From Hymenobacter cavernae (GTDB lineage Bacteria > Bacteroidota > Bacteroidia > Cytophagales > Hymenobacteraceae): a DNA stretch of 64,000 nucleotides. Of the stretch, positions 46,014 through 54,507 are shown one piece after another. Position numbers and translations under genes: made by a program. The notes beneath the pieces were generated by a model that saw only the letters and a list, made by a program, of their open reading frames with translations, was not told the origin of the DNA and ran no database searches. The stretch spans positions 186,001 to 250,000 of the forward strand of contig NZ_BMHT01000001.1 in NCBI RefSeq assembly GCF_014641455.1, read 5' to 3'. Each line of letters opens with the position of its first letter. Positions within the stretch are counted from its first letter, which is position 1.

Positions 46014-47483
46014 GTTGATTGAAATCAGGCGAAGTTGGAGGGAGTCGCGGCGGGCGGCTCTTTGGAGGGCTAGGGTTTCATCGTAGCCTAGACTCGTGTA
46101 TTCGGAGTGCTCCAGGAAGAGTAGCGGCGCGGTGAGCAGCGGCTCGGGCCAAGCCGCTACGACGGGCAGTTGGCGCAACGAATCGAAGTTCAGGACGTTT
46201 GTCACGCGCCAATAATCATCAAGCAACACGTAGCGGTAGCCTTGCCGACGGAGAGCGGGCAAAGTATGCTCATCGGTAATGACAGCCACCGAGCCAGGCA
46301 CCACGTAAGGCACGAGCCCCTGCCCTACCGTGCTGATTACCGGCGGACTGCCGTGTTTTCGCAGCCAGGCGGCTACTTCCGGATAGTGGCTAGGCGTGTA
46401 GGCATAAATCTCACGCTGAATATGACCTAGGTTGAAGCCGACTGCCACGAGCACCACGAGCGACAGTGCCCACCAACGCCGATCCAGCACCTGGCGCAGA
46501 CTCAGAAACGTGAGGGCGTAGAGCAAGCCGTAGATGAGCAGCAAGCCGCGTGGGGCCTTGAGCAGCAGTGACATACCTACCAGAAAGCAATACACCCAAA
46601 TAGCCAGGTAGCGGACAAGATTCGGTTGTTTCAGCTTCTGAAACAGCGCCCGCCGCCATAGCAGCGGGACGGCCACCAACCCCAGCAGCACCAGCGGCGA
46701 CTCAAAGTCGCGGAGGAATTTGAGGTAATACAGCGCATCTAAGTGCGCCATGCCTTGGCGGCCGGCAGCGTTGGGGGCGCCCGGCCGCACAATGTTGTAG
46801 TACACCGCCAACCATCGATACCACGGCAAGCCGACGGCCAAGCTCACGGCGGCCAGTACTACATACGGCGTCGCAAGTATGGCAAGTACGCGCAGCAGGT
46901 TACGCGGGCGAAGTAATAACCCATCTTGCTGCAACAGCTCAAAAACGGCGAGAATGGGCAGTGTCAGCAGGAACTTGTAGTTGATACACAAGCCGATAGT
47001 CACCCAGACTGCTGCGCGTAACAAAGACCTAGGTGTAGCTTGGCGCAGCCGTTCATAATAGGCTTGCAGCAACCCGGTGAAGACGACGAGGCCCCAGGAA
47101 CCCATTGTAAAGTCGCGCCCGGAGAAGGTCAGGAAAGTCGATACTCCGATGAAGAGGACTAGCAACCCGGCTTCGTAGCCCGCTAACCTAGCTTCCCGAC
47201 TGATGAACAGCGTGAGCCACCCAACGGCTACCACCCCCACCAACGCATTCAGGTACTGAAAAACGTGGAAATCGGTGGTAAACCACGCTACCGGCGCGTA
47301 GAGCAATGAGAAGCCGGGGCTGCCGTGGTGGTAAAGGTTCCTAAGGTCGCCAACGGCCACTTCCTGCACAATCTGCCAGTTGCGCACTGAGTCGTAGTCG
47401 GGTAAAGCGGCCGCGGCCAAGCCGTGCAGGCGCACGCCTGCCACCATCAGCAACGCCAGCAGGAGCCACAACGGCTTATTCAT
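46011..47483 (-). CDS. Multi-spanning membrane protein, GT39/ArnT-like glycosyltransferase
   Basis: The 490-residue protein has about eleven hydrophobic helices followed by a C-terminal soluble domain (about 370-490). The first periplasmic loop has an acidic pair region (LPDYDSVRNWQIVQE), and later YHHGSPGFSLLYAP resembles the loops of dolichyl-phosphate-mannose or ArnT-type GT-C transferases. It probably transfers a lipid-linked sugar in the envelope. Family membership is moderate because the DE motif is not perfect. Confidence 0.75.
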   Translation of the reverse strand: MNKPLWLLLALLMVAGVRLHGLAAAALPDYDSVRNWQIVQEVAVGDLRNLYHHGSPGFSLLYAPVAWFTTDFHVFQYLNALVGVVAVGWLTLFISREARLAGYEAGLLVLFIGVSTFLTFSGRDFTMGSWGLVVFTGLLQAYYERLRQATPRSLLRAAVWVTIGLCINYKFLLTLPILAVFELLQQDGLLLRPRNLLRVLAILATPYVVLAAVSLAVGLPWYRWLAVYYNIVRPGAPNAAGRQGMAHLDALYYLKFLRDFESPLVLLGLVAVPLLWRRALFQKLKQPNLVRYLAIWVYCFLVGMSLLLKAPRGLLLIYGLLYALTFLSLRQVLDRRWWALSLVVLVAVGFNLGHIQREIYAYTPSHYPEVAAWLRKHGSPPVISTVGQGLVPYVVPGSVAVITDEHTLPALRRQGYRYVLLDDYWRVTNVLNFDSLRQLPVVAAWPEPLLTAPLLFLEHSEYTSLGYDETLALQRAARRDSLQLRLISIN

Positions 47484-47520
47484 TTAACATTTAACATTTA
47501 CCATCTACCATTTAACATCA
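47484..47520. repeat. Unpaired TTTAACA-word array next to the GT39-like start
   Basis: The words TTTAACA and TTTACCA are repeated five times or so from 47485 to 47518. They are the same words that build the arms of the inverted repeats at 48598, 53370 and 60492, but no matching opposite arm lies here. It looks like half of such an element. Confidence 0.6.
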
Positions 47521-47597
47521 GCCAAGCTGCAAGTAAGGATTTGCAGGCTGTACTTTGCAGTCAGGCTAGCATACTAGCGACACCGATGTAGCGCGAT

Positions 47598-47696
47598 GTA
47601 GCGCGAAGCTCCTGCTTCGCGTATCGTTGAACGATTACGCTAGCACAACCTAGGTCCGATCGTTCAACGATACGCGAAGCAGGAGCTTCGCGCTAC
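47598..47696. repeat. Perfect 38-bp-arm nested palindrome upstream of dtd
   Basis: 47598-47635 and 47659-47696 are perfectly complementary. Each arm is itself built of two small palindromes, GCGAAGCTCCTGCTTCGC and ATCGTTGAACGAT, so it can fold as one long stem or as four short hairpins. The loop contains AACCTAGGT (47647-47655). The preceding bases 47585-47600 hold a tandem duplication of GATGTAGCGC. It lies between divergent genes. Confidence 0.93.
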
Positions 47697-47739
47697 AGCG
47701 TGCTGCATTTTGTGCTACAATTTCAACGAACCAGATACA

Positions 47740-48195
47740 ATGAGAGCAGTTATTCAGCGCGTTAGCGAGGCAAGCGTGACGGCCGACGGACGTGTTACCG
47801 GCAAAATCGGGCAAGGCTTGCTGGTGCTGGCCGGCTTTGCGCCCACTGATGATACGCGCAGCCTCGACTGGGTTGCGCGCAAGCTCGTGCAACTGCGCAT
47901 CTTCGGTGATGACGAGGGCAAGATGAACCGCAGCGTTCAGGATATAGGCGGCCAGCTGCTGGTTGTCAGCCAGTTTACGCTGCTGGCGGATGCCCGCAAA
48001 GGCAACCGACCTAGCTATATCGGTGCCGCCCCGCCGCCCGTCGCCATTCCGCTCTACGAGCAGTTTGTGCAGATGCTGGAAAAGCTGCTCGGCCAGCCAG
48101 TCGCCACCGGCGAGTTCGGCGCCGATATGAAAGTGCGCCTGCTCAACGACGGCCCGGTTACCATCGTGCTCGACTCGCCGGAGGGCAAAGAGTAG
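47740..48195 (+). CDS. dtd: D-aminoacyl-tRNA deacylase
   Basis: The 151-residue enzyme removes D-amino acids, and mischarged glycine or alanine, from tRNA. It starts [17 protein letters not shown]. It carries the SQFTL motif ([19 protein letters not shown]) and the GPVT motif ([11 protein letters not shown]), the two active-site signatures. The ATG at 47740 fits the family; 10 more in-frame residues upstream do not. An inverted repeat starts inside its stop codon. Confidence 0.97.
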   Translation: MRAVIQRVSEASVTADGRVTGKIGQGLLVLAGFAPTDDTRSLDWVARKLVQLRIFGDDEGKMNRSVQDIGGQLLVVSQFTLLADARKGNRPSYIGAAPPPVAIPLYEQFVQMLEKLLGQPVATGEFGADMKVRLLNDGPVTIVLDSPEGKE

Positions 48196-48260
48196 CTGCG
48201 TAAATGAGTAACTGAGTAAGTTCGTCCAACGCATACTCAGCTACTCACTTACGCAGCTAC
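48192..48260. repeat. 27-bp-arm inverted repeat between dtd and the MazG-like gene
   Basis: 48192-48218 and 48234-48260 are complementary at 25 of 27 positions, with a 15-base loop. The left arm includes the dtd stop codon and the right arm ends 4 bp before the next ATG. Words such as GAGTAACTGAGTA place it near the ACTCA-type repeats at 18160 and 55371. Confidence 0.9.
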
Positions 48261-48264
48261 TCTC

Positions 48265-48597
48265 ATGACCATCGAAGAGGCCCAAAAAACCGTCGATCAG
48301 TGGATCAAAACCACAGGTATCCGGTATTTCAACGAGTTGACCAACATGGCGATACTCACCGAGGAAGTCGGTGAAGTAGCGCGCATTATTTCCCGCCAGT
48401 ACGGCGAGCAGTCCTTCAAAGCATCTGACCGCGACAAAGACCTGGCCGACGAGCTAGCCGATGTGCTGTTTGTGGTGATTTGCCTCGCCAACCAAACCGG
48501 CATTAATCTCACCGAGGCGCTCCAGAAAAACCTGGAAAAGAAAACAACTCGCGACACCGACCGCCACCGCCAAAACGAGAAGCTGAAAAACAGTTAA
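48265..48597 (+). CDS. MazG-like nucleotide pyrophosphohydrolase
   Basis: The 110-residue all-helical protein has the MazG/iMazG acidic motifs: LTEEVGEVARI (E-x2-E) and DLADELADVLFVVICLAN (E-x3-D). These bind Mg and hydrolyse (d)NTPs to monophosphates, clearing unusual nucleotides. It is the single-domain short form. The gene is squeezed between two inverted repeats. Confidence 0.92.
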   Translation: MTIEEAQKTVDQWIKTTGIRYFNELTNMAILTEEVGEVARIISRQYGEQSFKASDRDKDLADELADVLFVVICLANQTGINLTEALQKNLEKKTTRDTDRHRQNEKLKNS

Positions 48598-48712
48598 CAT
48601 TTATCAATTAACATTTAACAGGTATCACTATCAGTTAATACTGCCCAACCTAGGTATCTAGCAGATAAGTATTGGTAACTGGCAGTTGTTAAATGTTAAC
48701 TGGTAAATGTTA
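48598..48712. repeat. TTAACATTTA-family inverted repeat between convergent genes
   Basis: The outer arms 48598-48620 and 48687-48709 match at 21 of 23 positions; further weaker pairing continues inward (CAGTTA...TGGTAACTGG). The loop contains AACCTAGGT (48647-48655). The element starts at the first base after the MazG-like stop and reaches the comB stop. Confidence 0.88.
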
Positions 48713-49420
48713 AATGACCAGCTGTCCGTTGCGCCAGATGGGGACTAGGTTGTATTCGTTTAGGCGCACGCAGAAATCCATGTCTTTGTTGGCTTCCAGG
48801 CTGTTGAGGCGGCGTACGTGCGACGATTGGAGCAGGTAGCCACCTAGGTCTGGTTTGGCTTGCTGCCACAGCTGATGCGCGGCTAGCGTGGCGTCGCTGC
48901 TCGTCACGTCGAAGTCGGGTGCTAGCAGTTCCGCCAAAGCGCCGGCAAAAACGGTGTCTTCCAGGTTGAAATTACCCTTCCAGCCGGCGCATACGACCAC
49001 CACATCTTTCTGCTGCTGACGCGCAAAGTCTGCCACGGCATTCAGGTTCAGGAAGGCGCCCACTATCACGGCATCGGCGGCCAGGGAAAGCTGAAGGGCG
49101 CGGGTGCCGTTGGTAGTGGTGATGGCGACGGCGCGGCCGCGCACGGGCAAGGCCTCGTTGAGGTAGCCGAAGGGCGAGTTACCTAGGTCGAAACCGGGGG
49201 CTTGCCGGCCATCGCGCTCGGCGGCGGTGAGGTAGCCTTGGCTGGCATAGGCGCGGCATTCTTCCAGCTCGCTCAGCGGCACGATGTGCGAAACGCCCGC
49301 TGCCAGCGCCGTCACGATAGAGGAAGTGGCCCGCAGAATATCCACGACCACGGCCACGCGGCCGCGTAAGTCGAAAAGGGAAAGAAGCTCAGGGGTTAAG
49401 CAGACGTCGAGGCTAGGCAA
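48710..49420 (-). CDS. comB: 2-phosphosulfolactate phosphatase family protein
   Basis: The 236-residue protein begins LPSLDVCLTPELL, and contains VVVDILRATSSIVTAL and TTTNGTRAL, the metal-binding and core signatures of the ComB family. ComB hydrolyses 2-phosphosulfolactate in coenzyme M synthesis in archaea. In bacteria the family is widespread, and its real substrate is uncertain, possibly sulfolactate-type metabolism. No ATG is available; TTG at 49418-49420 gives the family-like N-terminus, while TTG at 49442-49444 would add eight residues. Confidence 0.88.
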   Translation of the reverse strand: MPSLDVCLTPELLSLFDLRGRVAVVVDILRATSSIVTALAAGVSHIVPLSELEECRAYASQGYLTAAERDGRQAPGFDLGNSPFGYLNEALPVRGRAVAITTTNGTRALQLSLAADAVIVGAFLNLNAVADFARQQQKDVVVVCAGWKGNFNLEDTVFAGALAELLAPDFDVTSSDATLAAHQLWQQAKPDLGGYLLQSSHVRRLNSLEANKDMDFCVRLNEYNLVPIWRNGQLVI

Positions 49421-49449
49421 CTTATTTTCTTTTAGAAAGCACAAAAAAC

Positions 49450-49613
49450 GTCTGTCATCCTGACGAAGGAAGGACCTCCCTCTGATAAACGAAAAGCTCT
49501 CTTCAATGCCCTAAACCTTTTACACCTTGCACCTTGGTGAAAGAGAGTTTAGGGCAGTATTTAGCTTTTTCGCTTAAGAGAGGGAGGTCCTTCGCAAGCT
49601 CAGGATGACAGAC
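49450..49613. repeat. Large nested inverted repeat of the GTCATNCTGA family
   Basis: The outer arms are 49450-49483 and 49579-49613, which read GTCTGTCATCCTGA from each end and continue to GACCTCCCTCT with a small mismatch zone. An inner pair GCCCTAAAC/GTTTAGGGC sits near 49508-49557. It fills most of the 197-bp gap between gcvT and comB. It shares its end word with 35156-35267. Confidence 0.9.
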
Positions 49614-49641
49614 GGAAAATCACGTTAAAAACACAACCGGA

Positions 49642-50742
49642 TTACTCCGTACCCGGCACAAACGGCAGCTTTACAATGGTAGCCGGCAAGTTCTTGCCGC
49701 GCACCTGCACGAAGATTTTGCTGCCGGGCTTGCTCAGCTCCGTTTTCACGTAACCTAGTCCAATGCCTTTGCTCAGCGAAGGCGACTGCGTGCCCGAAGT
49801 CACTTCTCCAATCTGCTCCCCAGCTTCATCTACCAGCGGGTAGTGGCTGCGCGGAATACCAGGACCGTCCATCTGAAAGCCGATCAGCTTACGGCTCACG
49901 CCTTGCTCCTTCTGCTGCTTCAGGGCATCCGAGTTGGTAAAATCCTTGGTGAACTTCGTAATCCAACCTAGGCCAGCTTCCAGCGGCGAAGTCTTATCGT
50001 CGATGTCGTTGCCGTAGAGGCAATAGCCCATTTCGAGGCGGAGCGTGTCGCGGGCACCTAGGCCGATGGGCTTCAGGCCATACGGCTGACCCGCTTCCAT
50101 AATCTTGTCCCACACGGTTTTAGCGTGCTCGTTGGGCACGTACAGCTCGAAGCCGCCGGCGCCGGTGTAGCCCGTGGCCGAGATGATGACGTTGGGCGCA
50201 CCGGCGAAAGTACCTTGCACAAACGAGTAATACGGAATGCTACCTAGGTCGGCATCGGTGAGGGGCTGAAGCGCGGCGGCGGCTTTGGGGCCTTGCACGG
50301 CAAACAGGCTGATTTCATCCGACACGTTCTCCAGCTCCGCGCCTTCGGTGTTGTGCTGACTGATCCAGTTCCAGTCTTTCTCGATGTTGGATGCGTTGAC
50401 GACCAGCATATACTCCTGGTCGGCGAGGCGGTACACGAGCAGGTCGTCCACGATGCCGCCTTCGTTGTTGGGCAGGCAGGCGTACTGCGCTTTGCCGTCG
50501 GCGAGCTTGCTGGCGTCGTTGCTGGTCACGCGCTGAATCAGGTCGAGGGCGTGCGGGCCGCGCACCCGAAATTCGCCCATGTGCGACACATCGAAAATAC
50601 CCACGGCCCGGCGTACGGTGTGGTGCTCGTCGAGGTCGGAGGAATAGCGCACGGGCATGTTGTACCCGGCGAAGGGCACCATCTTGGCACCTAGCTGCTG
50701 GTGCACCTCATTCAGCGTGACGGTCTTGAGGTCTTCGGCCAT
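49642..50742 (-). CDS. gcvT: Glycine cleavage system T protein (aminomethyltransferase)
   Basis: The 366-residue enzyme moves the methylene group from the aminomethyl-lipoyl H protein to tetrahydrofolate. Signatures: [83 protein letters not shown] and the C-terminal [12 protein letters not shown] barrel domain. Length is normal. No gcvH or gcvP lies beside it. It is alone between a large palindrome and the divergent CZB gene. Confidence 0.96.
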   Translation of the reverse strand: MAEDLKTVTLNEVHQQLGAKMVPFAGYNMPVRYSSDLDEHHTVRRAVGIFDVSHMGEFRVRGPHALDLIQRVTSNDASKLADGKAQYACLPNNEGGIVDDLLVYRLADQEYMLVVNASNIEKDWNWISQHNTEGAELENVSDEISLFAVQGPKAAAALQPLTDADLGSIPYYSFVQGTFAGAPNVIISATGYTGAGGFELYVPNEHAKTVWDKIMEAGQPYGLKPIGLGARDTLRLEMGYCLYGNDIDDKTSPLEAGLGWITKFTKDFTNSDALKQQKEQGVSRKLIGFQMDGPGIPRSHYPLVDEAGEQIGEVTSGTQSPSLSKGIGLGYVKTELSKPGSKIFVQVRGKNLPATIVKLPFVPGTE

Positions 50743-50859
50743 AGTTTATGCGTAGAGAGTAGAGGAAAGCGCCTGCGGTAACGGCATGGAACCTAGGTGC
50801 TAAAAGCGGTGGGCGAAATTAACTATTTCACCGGGTCCGGCCGCGTCGGATGCAGGTGC

Positions 50860-50867
50860 TACCTTTG
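50860..50867 (+). promoter_or_regulatory. Promoter -7 element for the CZB-kinase-regulator genes
   Basis: TACCTTTG lies 65 bases before the ATG at 50932; no TTTG at -33 is evident. It lies inside a longer open frame, which supports the later start for the CZB gene. Confidence 0.55.
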
Positions 50868-50931
50868 CTGGCTTCCAGACTATCTGCTTTCCGCTGCTAC
50901 TTCCTGGCGGCCGCCGACCTTTTTCCTAGCC

Positions 50932-51294
50932 ATGAACGACGATCTGAAACAGGATTTTGAAACTGCCCTGGTGAAGCACCTGCTCTTCAAATCGAAGCTG
51001 CGCTCTTTCCTGTATGGCAGCGGCACGGCCGAAGAGCCCATTCGTGATGCAAATACTTGCGCGCTCGGGAAGTGGATCAACGAGCGGGCGCTGGTACAAT
51101 ACGGGCATTTGCCTGAAGCGCAAGAGCTTGACCGTGTGCACCGGCAGGTTCATCAGGTAGCCAACCGGCTGATGGACCTGCACGTGGCCGGGCAAGCTGA
51201 GCAGGCCATTGCGGGCCTATCCGACGTACAAGTCCTGACCGACCGCATCTCGCAACTGCTTCGCACGATGGAAAACAAGCTGCGGCAAGGTTAA
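50932..51294 (+). CDS. Stand-alone CZB (chemoreceptor zinc-binding) domain protein
   Basis: The 120-residue protein is a CZB domain with little else. The expected zinc ligands are all in place: His16 (VKHLLFKSKL), Cys43 in NTCALGKWI, and His70 and His74 (RVHRQVHQV). CZB domains sense zinc or hypochlorous acid through the zinc-thiolate, usually as part of chemoreceptors or diguanylate cyclases. Here it is a separate gene, 28 bp before a CHASE3 histidine kinase, so it may act in trans on the kinase. The ATG at 50932 gives exactly the domain. Confidence 0.88.
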   Translation: MNDDLKQDFETALVKHLLFKSKLRSFLYGSGTAEEPIRDANTCALGKWINERALVQYGHLPEAQELDRVHRQVHQVANRLMDLHVAGQAEQAIAGLSDVQVLTDRISQLLRTMENKLRQG

Positions 51295-51322
51295 TGATTC
51301 GCCGTTTGTAGCCTTCTCTTGC

Positions 51323-52867
51323 ATGAAGCTGAAGCTTTCCACCAAACTTATTGCGGGCTTTACGGCCATTCTGCTGCTGTTCGCCGGCGTGGTCCTGACC
51401 AACTATCAGCTCTCGCGCAAGGTGCTGCGCAACGCCCAGCGCGTGGCGGAGTCGCAGCGAATTACCAGCGAGGCCACGACCCTGGCCAGCAATATTATCG
51501 ACATGGAAACCGGCTTTCGCGGCTTCCTGCTCATCGGCGACGAAGCTATTCTGGAGCCTTATTATGATGGGGAACGCAGCCTGCTAGGTCGCTTTGTGCA
51601 GCTCCGCAGCTCTCTGAAAGTGGGCACCCCTCAATACGAGCGGCTCGTGCGGGCCCAGCGCTTGTTTCAGCAATGGGCGGCGTATTCACATCTGATGGTG
51701 AGCGAGAAGCGAGAAGCCAAGCGCCGCATCCCTGATCAGATTGGCCTGCAAGGCATGGAGCACCGCCTGCTGGCAGAGGGCTCCACCGGCCGTTTGCTCA
51801 TGGATCAGATTCGGGTGCTGTTCCGTGGCTTCGAAACGACGGAGCTAGCTGCCCGCAATGAGCTTCGCAAAAAGTTGACGGACAGCATTCGGGAAAACCG
51901 CATTATCTCGGTTTCCGTCACCTTGGTAGCTAGCATTCTGGGTGTTACGTGGGCTTTTTACATCACGCGGCTTATTGGCGGGCGCATCAGCACGATGGTG
52001 GACCTGGCGAAACGCTTGGCCTCCGGCGACTACAAAACGCGCATTGAAGACACCGAGCGCGACGAGCTGAGCCAGCTCACGGCCTCTTTGAACGTGATGT
52101 CGCACACCATTGGCACCACCATTACGCAGCTGGAGCGCCGCAATCAGGAGCTGGACCAGTTTGCGTACGTTGTGTCGCACGACCTGAAAGCGCCTCTGCG
52201 CGGCATTGAAAGTGCTTCGCGCTGGATTGAAGAAGACATGGGCCAGGAACTGCCGCCGCATGTGCAGGAATTCTTGGTGTTGATGCGGGCTCGCGTGCAC
52301 CGCATGGAAAACCTGATTACAGGCATTCTGGATTTGTCGCGGGTAGGCCGCGTGGCGCAGGCCACGGAACGCGTCAACGTGCGGGAGCTACTCACCGAAA
52401 TCATCGATTCGTTGGCTCCGCCGGAGGGTTTCCGCTTGGAGCTGCCCTCCTATCTGCCGGTGCTCACCACCAACCGGGTACCGCTTCAGCAGGTATTTAC
52501 TAACCTGATCAGTAACGCTTTAAAGTACCACGACCATCCCGAAACCGGCACCGTGCGCGTCACTTGCCGCGAAGACCGGGAGCAATACACCTTCGCCGTT
52601 GCCGACGATGGCCCCGGCATCGCGCCGGAGTACCACGAGCGTATTTTCGTCATCTTCCAGACTTTAACCGCCCGCGACACCCTTGAAAGCACGGGCGTAG
52701 GTCTGGCTATCGTGAAGAAGATTGTGGAAGGTCAGGGCGGAAGTATTCACGTAGAATCCGCCGAAGGACAAGGTGCTACGTTCATTTTCACCTGGCCCAA
52801 ATCAGTAGCGCCGCCTGTCGCTGCCCGAAGCGGAGCCAACGTAGATGTGACTCAATCCCGATCTTAA
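51323..52867 (+). CDS. CHASE3-HAMP sensor histidine kinase
   Basis: The 514-residue protein has a first membrane helix (about 8-28), a CHASE3-type periplasmic helical domain (to about 190, with NIIDMETGFRGFLLIGDE), a second helix (about 197-217), HAMP (to about 270), HisKA with phospho-accepting His286 in VVSHDLKAPL, and a HATPase domain with NLISNALKY, VADDGPGI and GVGLAIVKKIVEGQGG. The layout resembles cyanobacterial and bacteroidetal phytochrome-like kinases with Rcp1-type partners. It lies between the CZB gene and a response regulator. Confidence 0.94.
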   Translation: MKLKLSTKLIAGFTAILLLFAGVVLTNYQLSRKVLRNAQRVAESQRITSEATTLASNIIDMETGFRGFLLIGDEAILEPYYDGERSLLGRFVQLRSSLKVGTPQYERLVRAQRLFQQWAAYSHLMVSEKREAKRRIPDQIGLQGMEHRLLAEGSTGRLLMDQIRVLFRGFETTELAARNELRKKLTDSIRENRIISVSVTLVASILGVTWAFYITRLIGGRISTMVDLAKRLASGDYKTRIEDTERDELSQLTASLNVMSHTIGTTITQLERRNQELDQFAYVVSHDLKAPLRGIESASRWIEEDMGQELPPHVQEFLVLMRARVHRMENLITGILDLSRVGRVAQATERVNVRELLTEIIDSLAPPEGFRLELPSYLPVLTTNRVPLQQVFTNLISNALKYHDHPETGTVRVTCREDREQYTFAVADDGPGIAPEYHERIFVIFQTLTARDTLESTGVGLAIVKKIVEGQGGSIHVESAEGQGATFIFTWPKSVAPPVAARSGANVDVTQSRS

Positions 52868-52922
52868 TCGTATAGAAGTCCGCGCCAGCTCTACCCACGG
52901 CTCTTGTTGTTCTCTTTTTACT

Positions 52923-53366
52923 ATGTCAACCGCCCCTAGTTCTCCCTGTATTCTGCTGGTCGAAGACGATCAGATGGACATCATGAATGTGCAACGCGAA
53001 TTGCGCAAGCATAATATCAACGTTCCGCTGCACATCGCCGGCAACGGCCGCGAAGCCCTACACCTACTCCGAGGCGAAAACAACCAGCCCAAAATCGATA
53101 AGCCCAGCATCGTGATGATCGACATCAACATGCCGCGCATGAATGGGCTGGAACTCTTGGAAGCGCTCCGCTCCGACCCCGAGTTTGTGGGCCTGAACGT
53201 GTTCATCATGACCACTTCTGACCTCGAAACCGACCGGCTCAAAGCCAAAGAGCTAGCCGTGAGCGGCTACATTGTAAAGCCTCTGAACTTCGACAAGTTC
53301 GGCGAAGGCGGCTCCACCGTCGACGGCTTCAGCTTGTTCCTAGACCTGCTCCGCCTCAAGGAATAG
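52923..53366 (+). CDS. Single-domain response regulator (Rcp1-like)
   Basis: The 147-residue receiver has the acidic pocket LLVEDDQMD, phospho-accepting Asp67 in VMIDINMPRMNG, the Thr switch region FIMTTSD and the Lys of GYIVKPLNF. There is no output domain. The pattern LVEDD...N-x-ALH-LL is typical of Rcp1-type regulators paired with the kinase next door (55 bp away). It probably passes the phosphate on or controls a partner protein. Confidence 0.94.
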   Translation: MSTAPSSPCILLVEDDQMDIMNVQRELRKHNINVPLHIAGNGREALHLLRGENNQPKIDKPSIVMIDINMPRMNGLELLEALRSDPEFVGLNVFIMTTSDLETDRLKAKELAVSGYIVKPLNFDKFGEGGSTVDGFSLFLDLLRLKE

Positions 53367-53369
53367 ACA

Positions 53370-53511
53370 TTTAACATCTACCATTTAACAGTTATCATCT
53401 ATCAACCCATGCTTACCCAAAACCTAGGTTAGTGTTGTGGTAATTAATTGACTGTTAAATGGCAGGTGATAGTTGGCAGCTGTTAAATGTTAATTGATAA
53501 ATGTTAAATAA
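53370..53511. repeat. TTAACATTTA-family inverted repeat between convergent genes
   Basis: Arms 53382-53404 and 53467-53489 pair at 19 of 23 positions, flanked by further TTTAACA/TGTTAAA words out to 53511. The loop holds AACCTAGGTT exactly at 53421-53430. It fills the gap between the response regulator stop and the rnhB stop. Confidence 0.85.
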
Positions 53512-53512
53512 A

Positions 53513-54088
53513 TCAAAGGAGTCGGAAGCCTAAGCGGTGGTGTTCCGTGACGCCGTGGGTGCGGATGGCAGCGCGGTGGCGCACGGTGGGATAGCCGGCG
53601 TTTTGTTCCCAACCGTAGAAAGGGAACTCGGCGGCCAACTCGCGCATGCGTTCATCGCGGAAGGTTTTGGCGAGAACGGAAGCGGCGGCAATGCTGCGGT
53701 AGCGCCCGTCGCCGCCGATCAGGCAGGTGTGTTCGATGCCATTGTAAGGCCGGAAGCGTTTGCCATCCACAATCAAATGCGTGGGCGTAGTACCTAGGTT
53801 TGCTACGGCCCGGTGCATCGCCAGGTAGCTAGCCTGCTCAATATTAATGTCGGCAATCTCGGCGGGCGACGCTTCGGCTACGGCCCAGGCTATGGCCTCC
53901 CGGCAGATTTCAGCCCGCGCCACTTCCCGCCGCTTGGCGGTCATCTGCTTGGAATCGTTGAGGTAAGTGGGCGCAAAATCGGGCGGCACGATAACAGCGG
54001 CGGCGAATACTGGTCCGGCCAGGCAGCCGCGGCCGGCTTCGTCGAGGCCCGCTTCCAGGGGCTGATCGGTGTAGGAGGCAAGTAGCAT
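53513..54088 (-). CDS. rnhB: Ribonuclease HII
   Basis: The 191-residue enzyme removes ribonucleotides from DNA. The catalytic motif GLDEAGRGCLAGPVFAAAV gives the Asp-Glu pair; LIVDGKRF supplies the next Asp, with IAAASVLAKTFRDERM after it. Length is typical of type 2 RNase H. A minus-strand TACTTTTG element (54104-54097) ends 8 bases before its ATG, so the message would have almost no leader. Confidence 0.96.
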   Translation of the reverse strand: MLLASYTDQPLEAGLDEAGRGCLAGPVFAAAVIVPPDFAPTYLNDSKQMTAKRREVARAEICREAIAWAVAEASPAEIADINIEQASYLAMHRAVANLGTTPTHLIVDGKRFRPYNGIEHTCLIGGDGRYRSIAAASVLAKTFRDERMRELAAEFPFYGWEQNAGYPTVRHRAAIRTHGVTEHHRLGFRLL

Positions 54089-54096
54089 AATAGCTG

Positions 54097-54104
54097 CAAA
54101 AGTA
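54097..54104 (-). promoter_or_regulatory. Promoter -7 element just upstream of rnhB
   Basis: The minus strand reads TACTTTTG from 54104 to 54097. The rnhB ATG begins at 54088, so the predicted leader is only about 4-5 bases. No TTTG is seen at -33. Confidence 0.55.
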
Positions 54105-54120
54105 GCTACCCCAAACGTGA

Positions 54121-54161
54121 GCCGGGCCTCCGCGGCAACAATGTTACCGCGGAGGCCCGGC
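54121..54161. repeat. GC-rich 15-bp-arm hairpin between rnhB and the 54188 gene
   Basis: GCCGGGCCTCCGCGG (54121-54135) pairs perfectly with 54147-54161. On the minus strand it follows the 54188 gene stop by 26 bp and probably terminates that message, but only a weak T stretch (CGTTTGG) follows. Confidence 0.75.
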
Positions 54162-54187
54162 CGTCAGATTAGTTGCTTAAAACCTAG

Positions 54188-54424
54188 CTATTTGTGGCTT
54201 CCCGCGGCGGTGCCATCGGCAGGGTCATTCTCGCCGCGGCGGTTGCCTTGCGAATCGCGGGGGCCTTCATCCAGGTCGTCGTCTTCGGGTCCATCTTCAT
54301 TGATAGCCTCGTTGATAGCACTGGTATTTGTGCCTAGCGCTGCTTCGGCTTCGGCATGTTTGAGGTTGAATAGCGGGTCGCCGGCTTCTGGTTGCGTGGG
54401 CTTATTTTTGGGCTCATTAGCCAT
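54188..54424 (-). CDS. Small acidic, probably disordered protein
   Basis: The 78-residue product has no hydrophobic segment and is rich in Asp, Glu, Asn, Gly and Pro (EDGPEDDDLDEGPRDSQ). I do not recognise it. Codon use and a hairpin downstream make it a plausible gene; such small acidic proteins are common but unnamed in Hymenobacter-like genomes. No function can be given. Confidence 0.6.
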   Translation of the reverse strand: MANEPKNKPTQPEAGDPLFNLKHAEAEAALGTNTSAINEAINEDGPEDDDLDEGPRDSQGNRRGENDPADGTAAGSHK

Positions 54425-54507
54425 AGGATCTGCGAGGCTGCCGGAATGTGAACGGTCAGCGCTTACGGTAGATACGCCAGCCCGCTGCCGACAGTTGTGG
54501 CCTAAAA

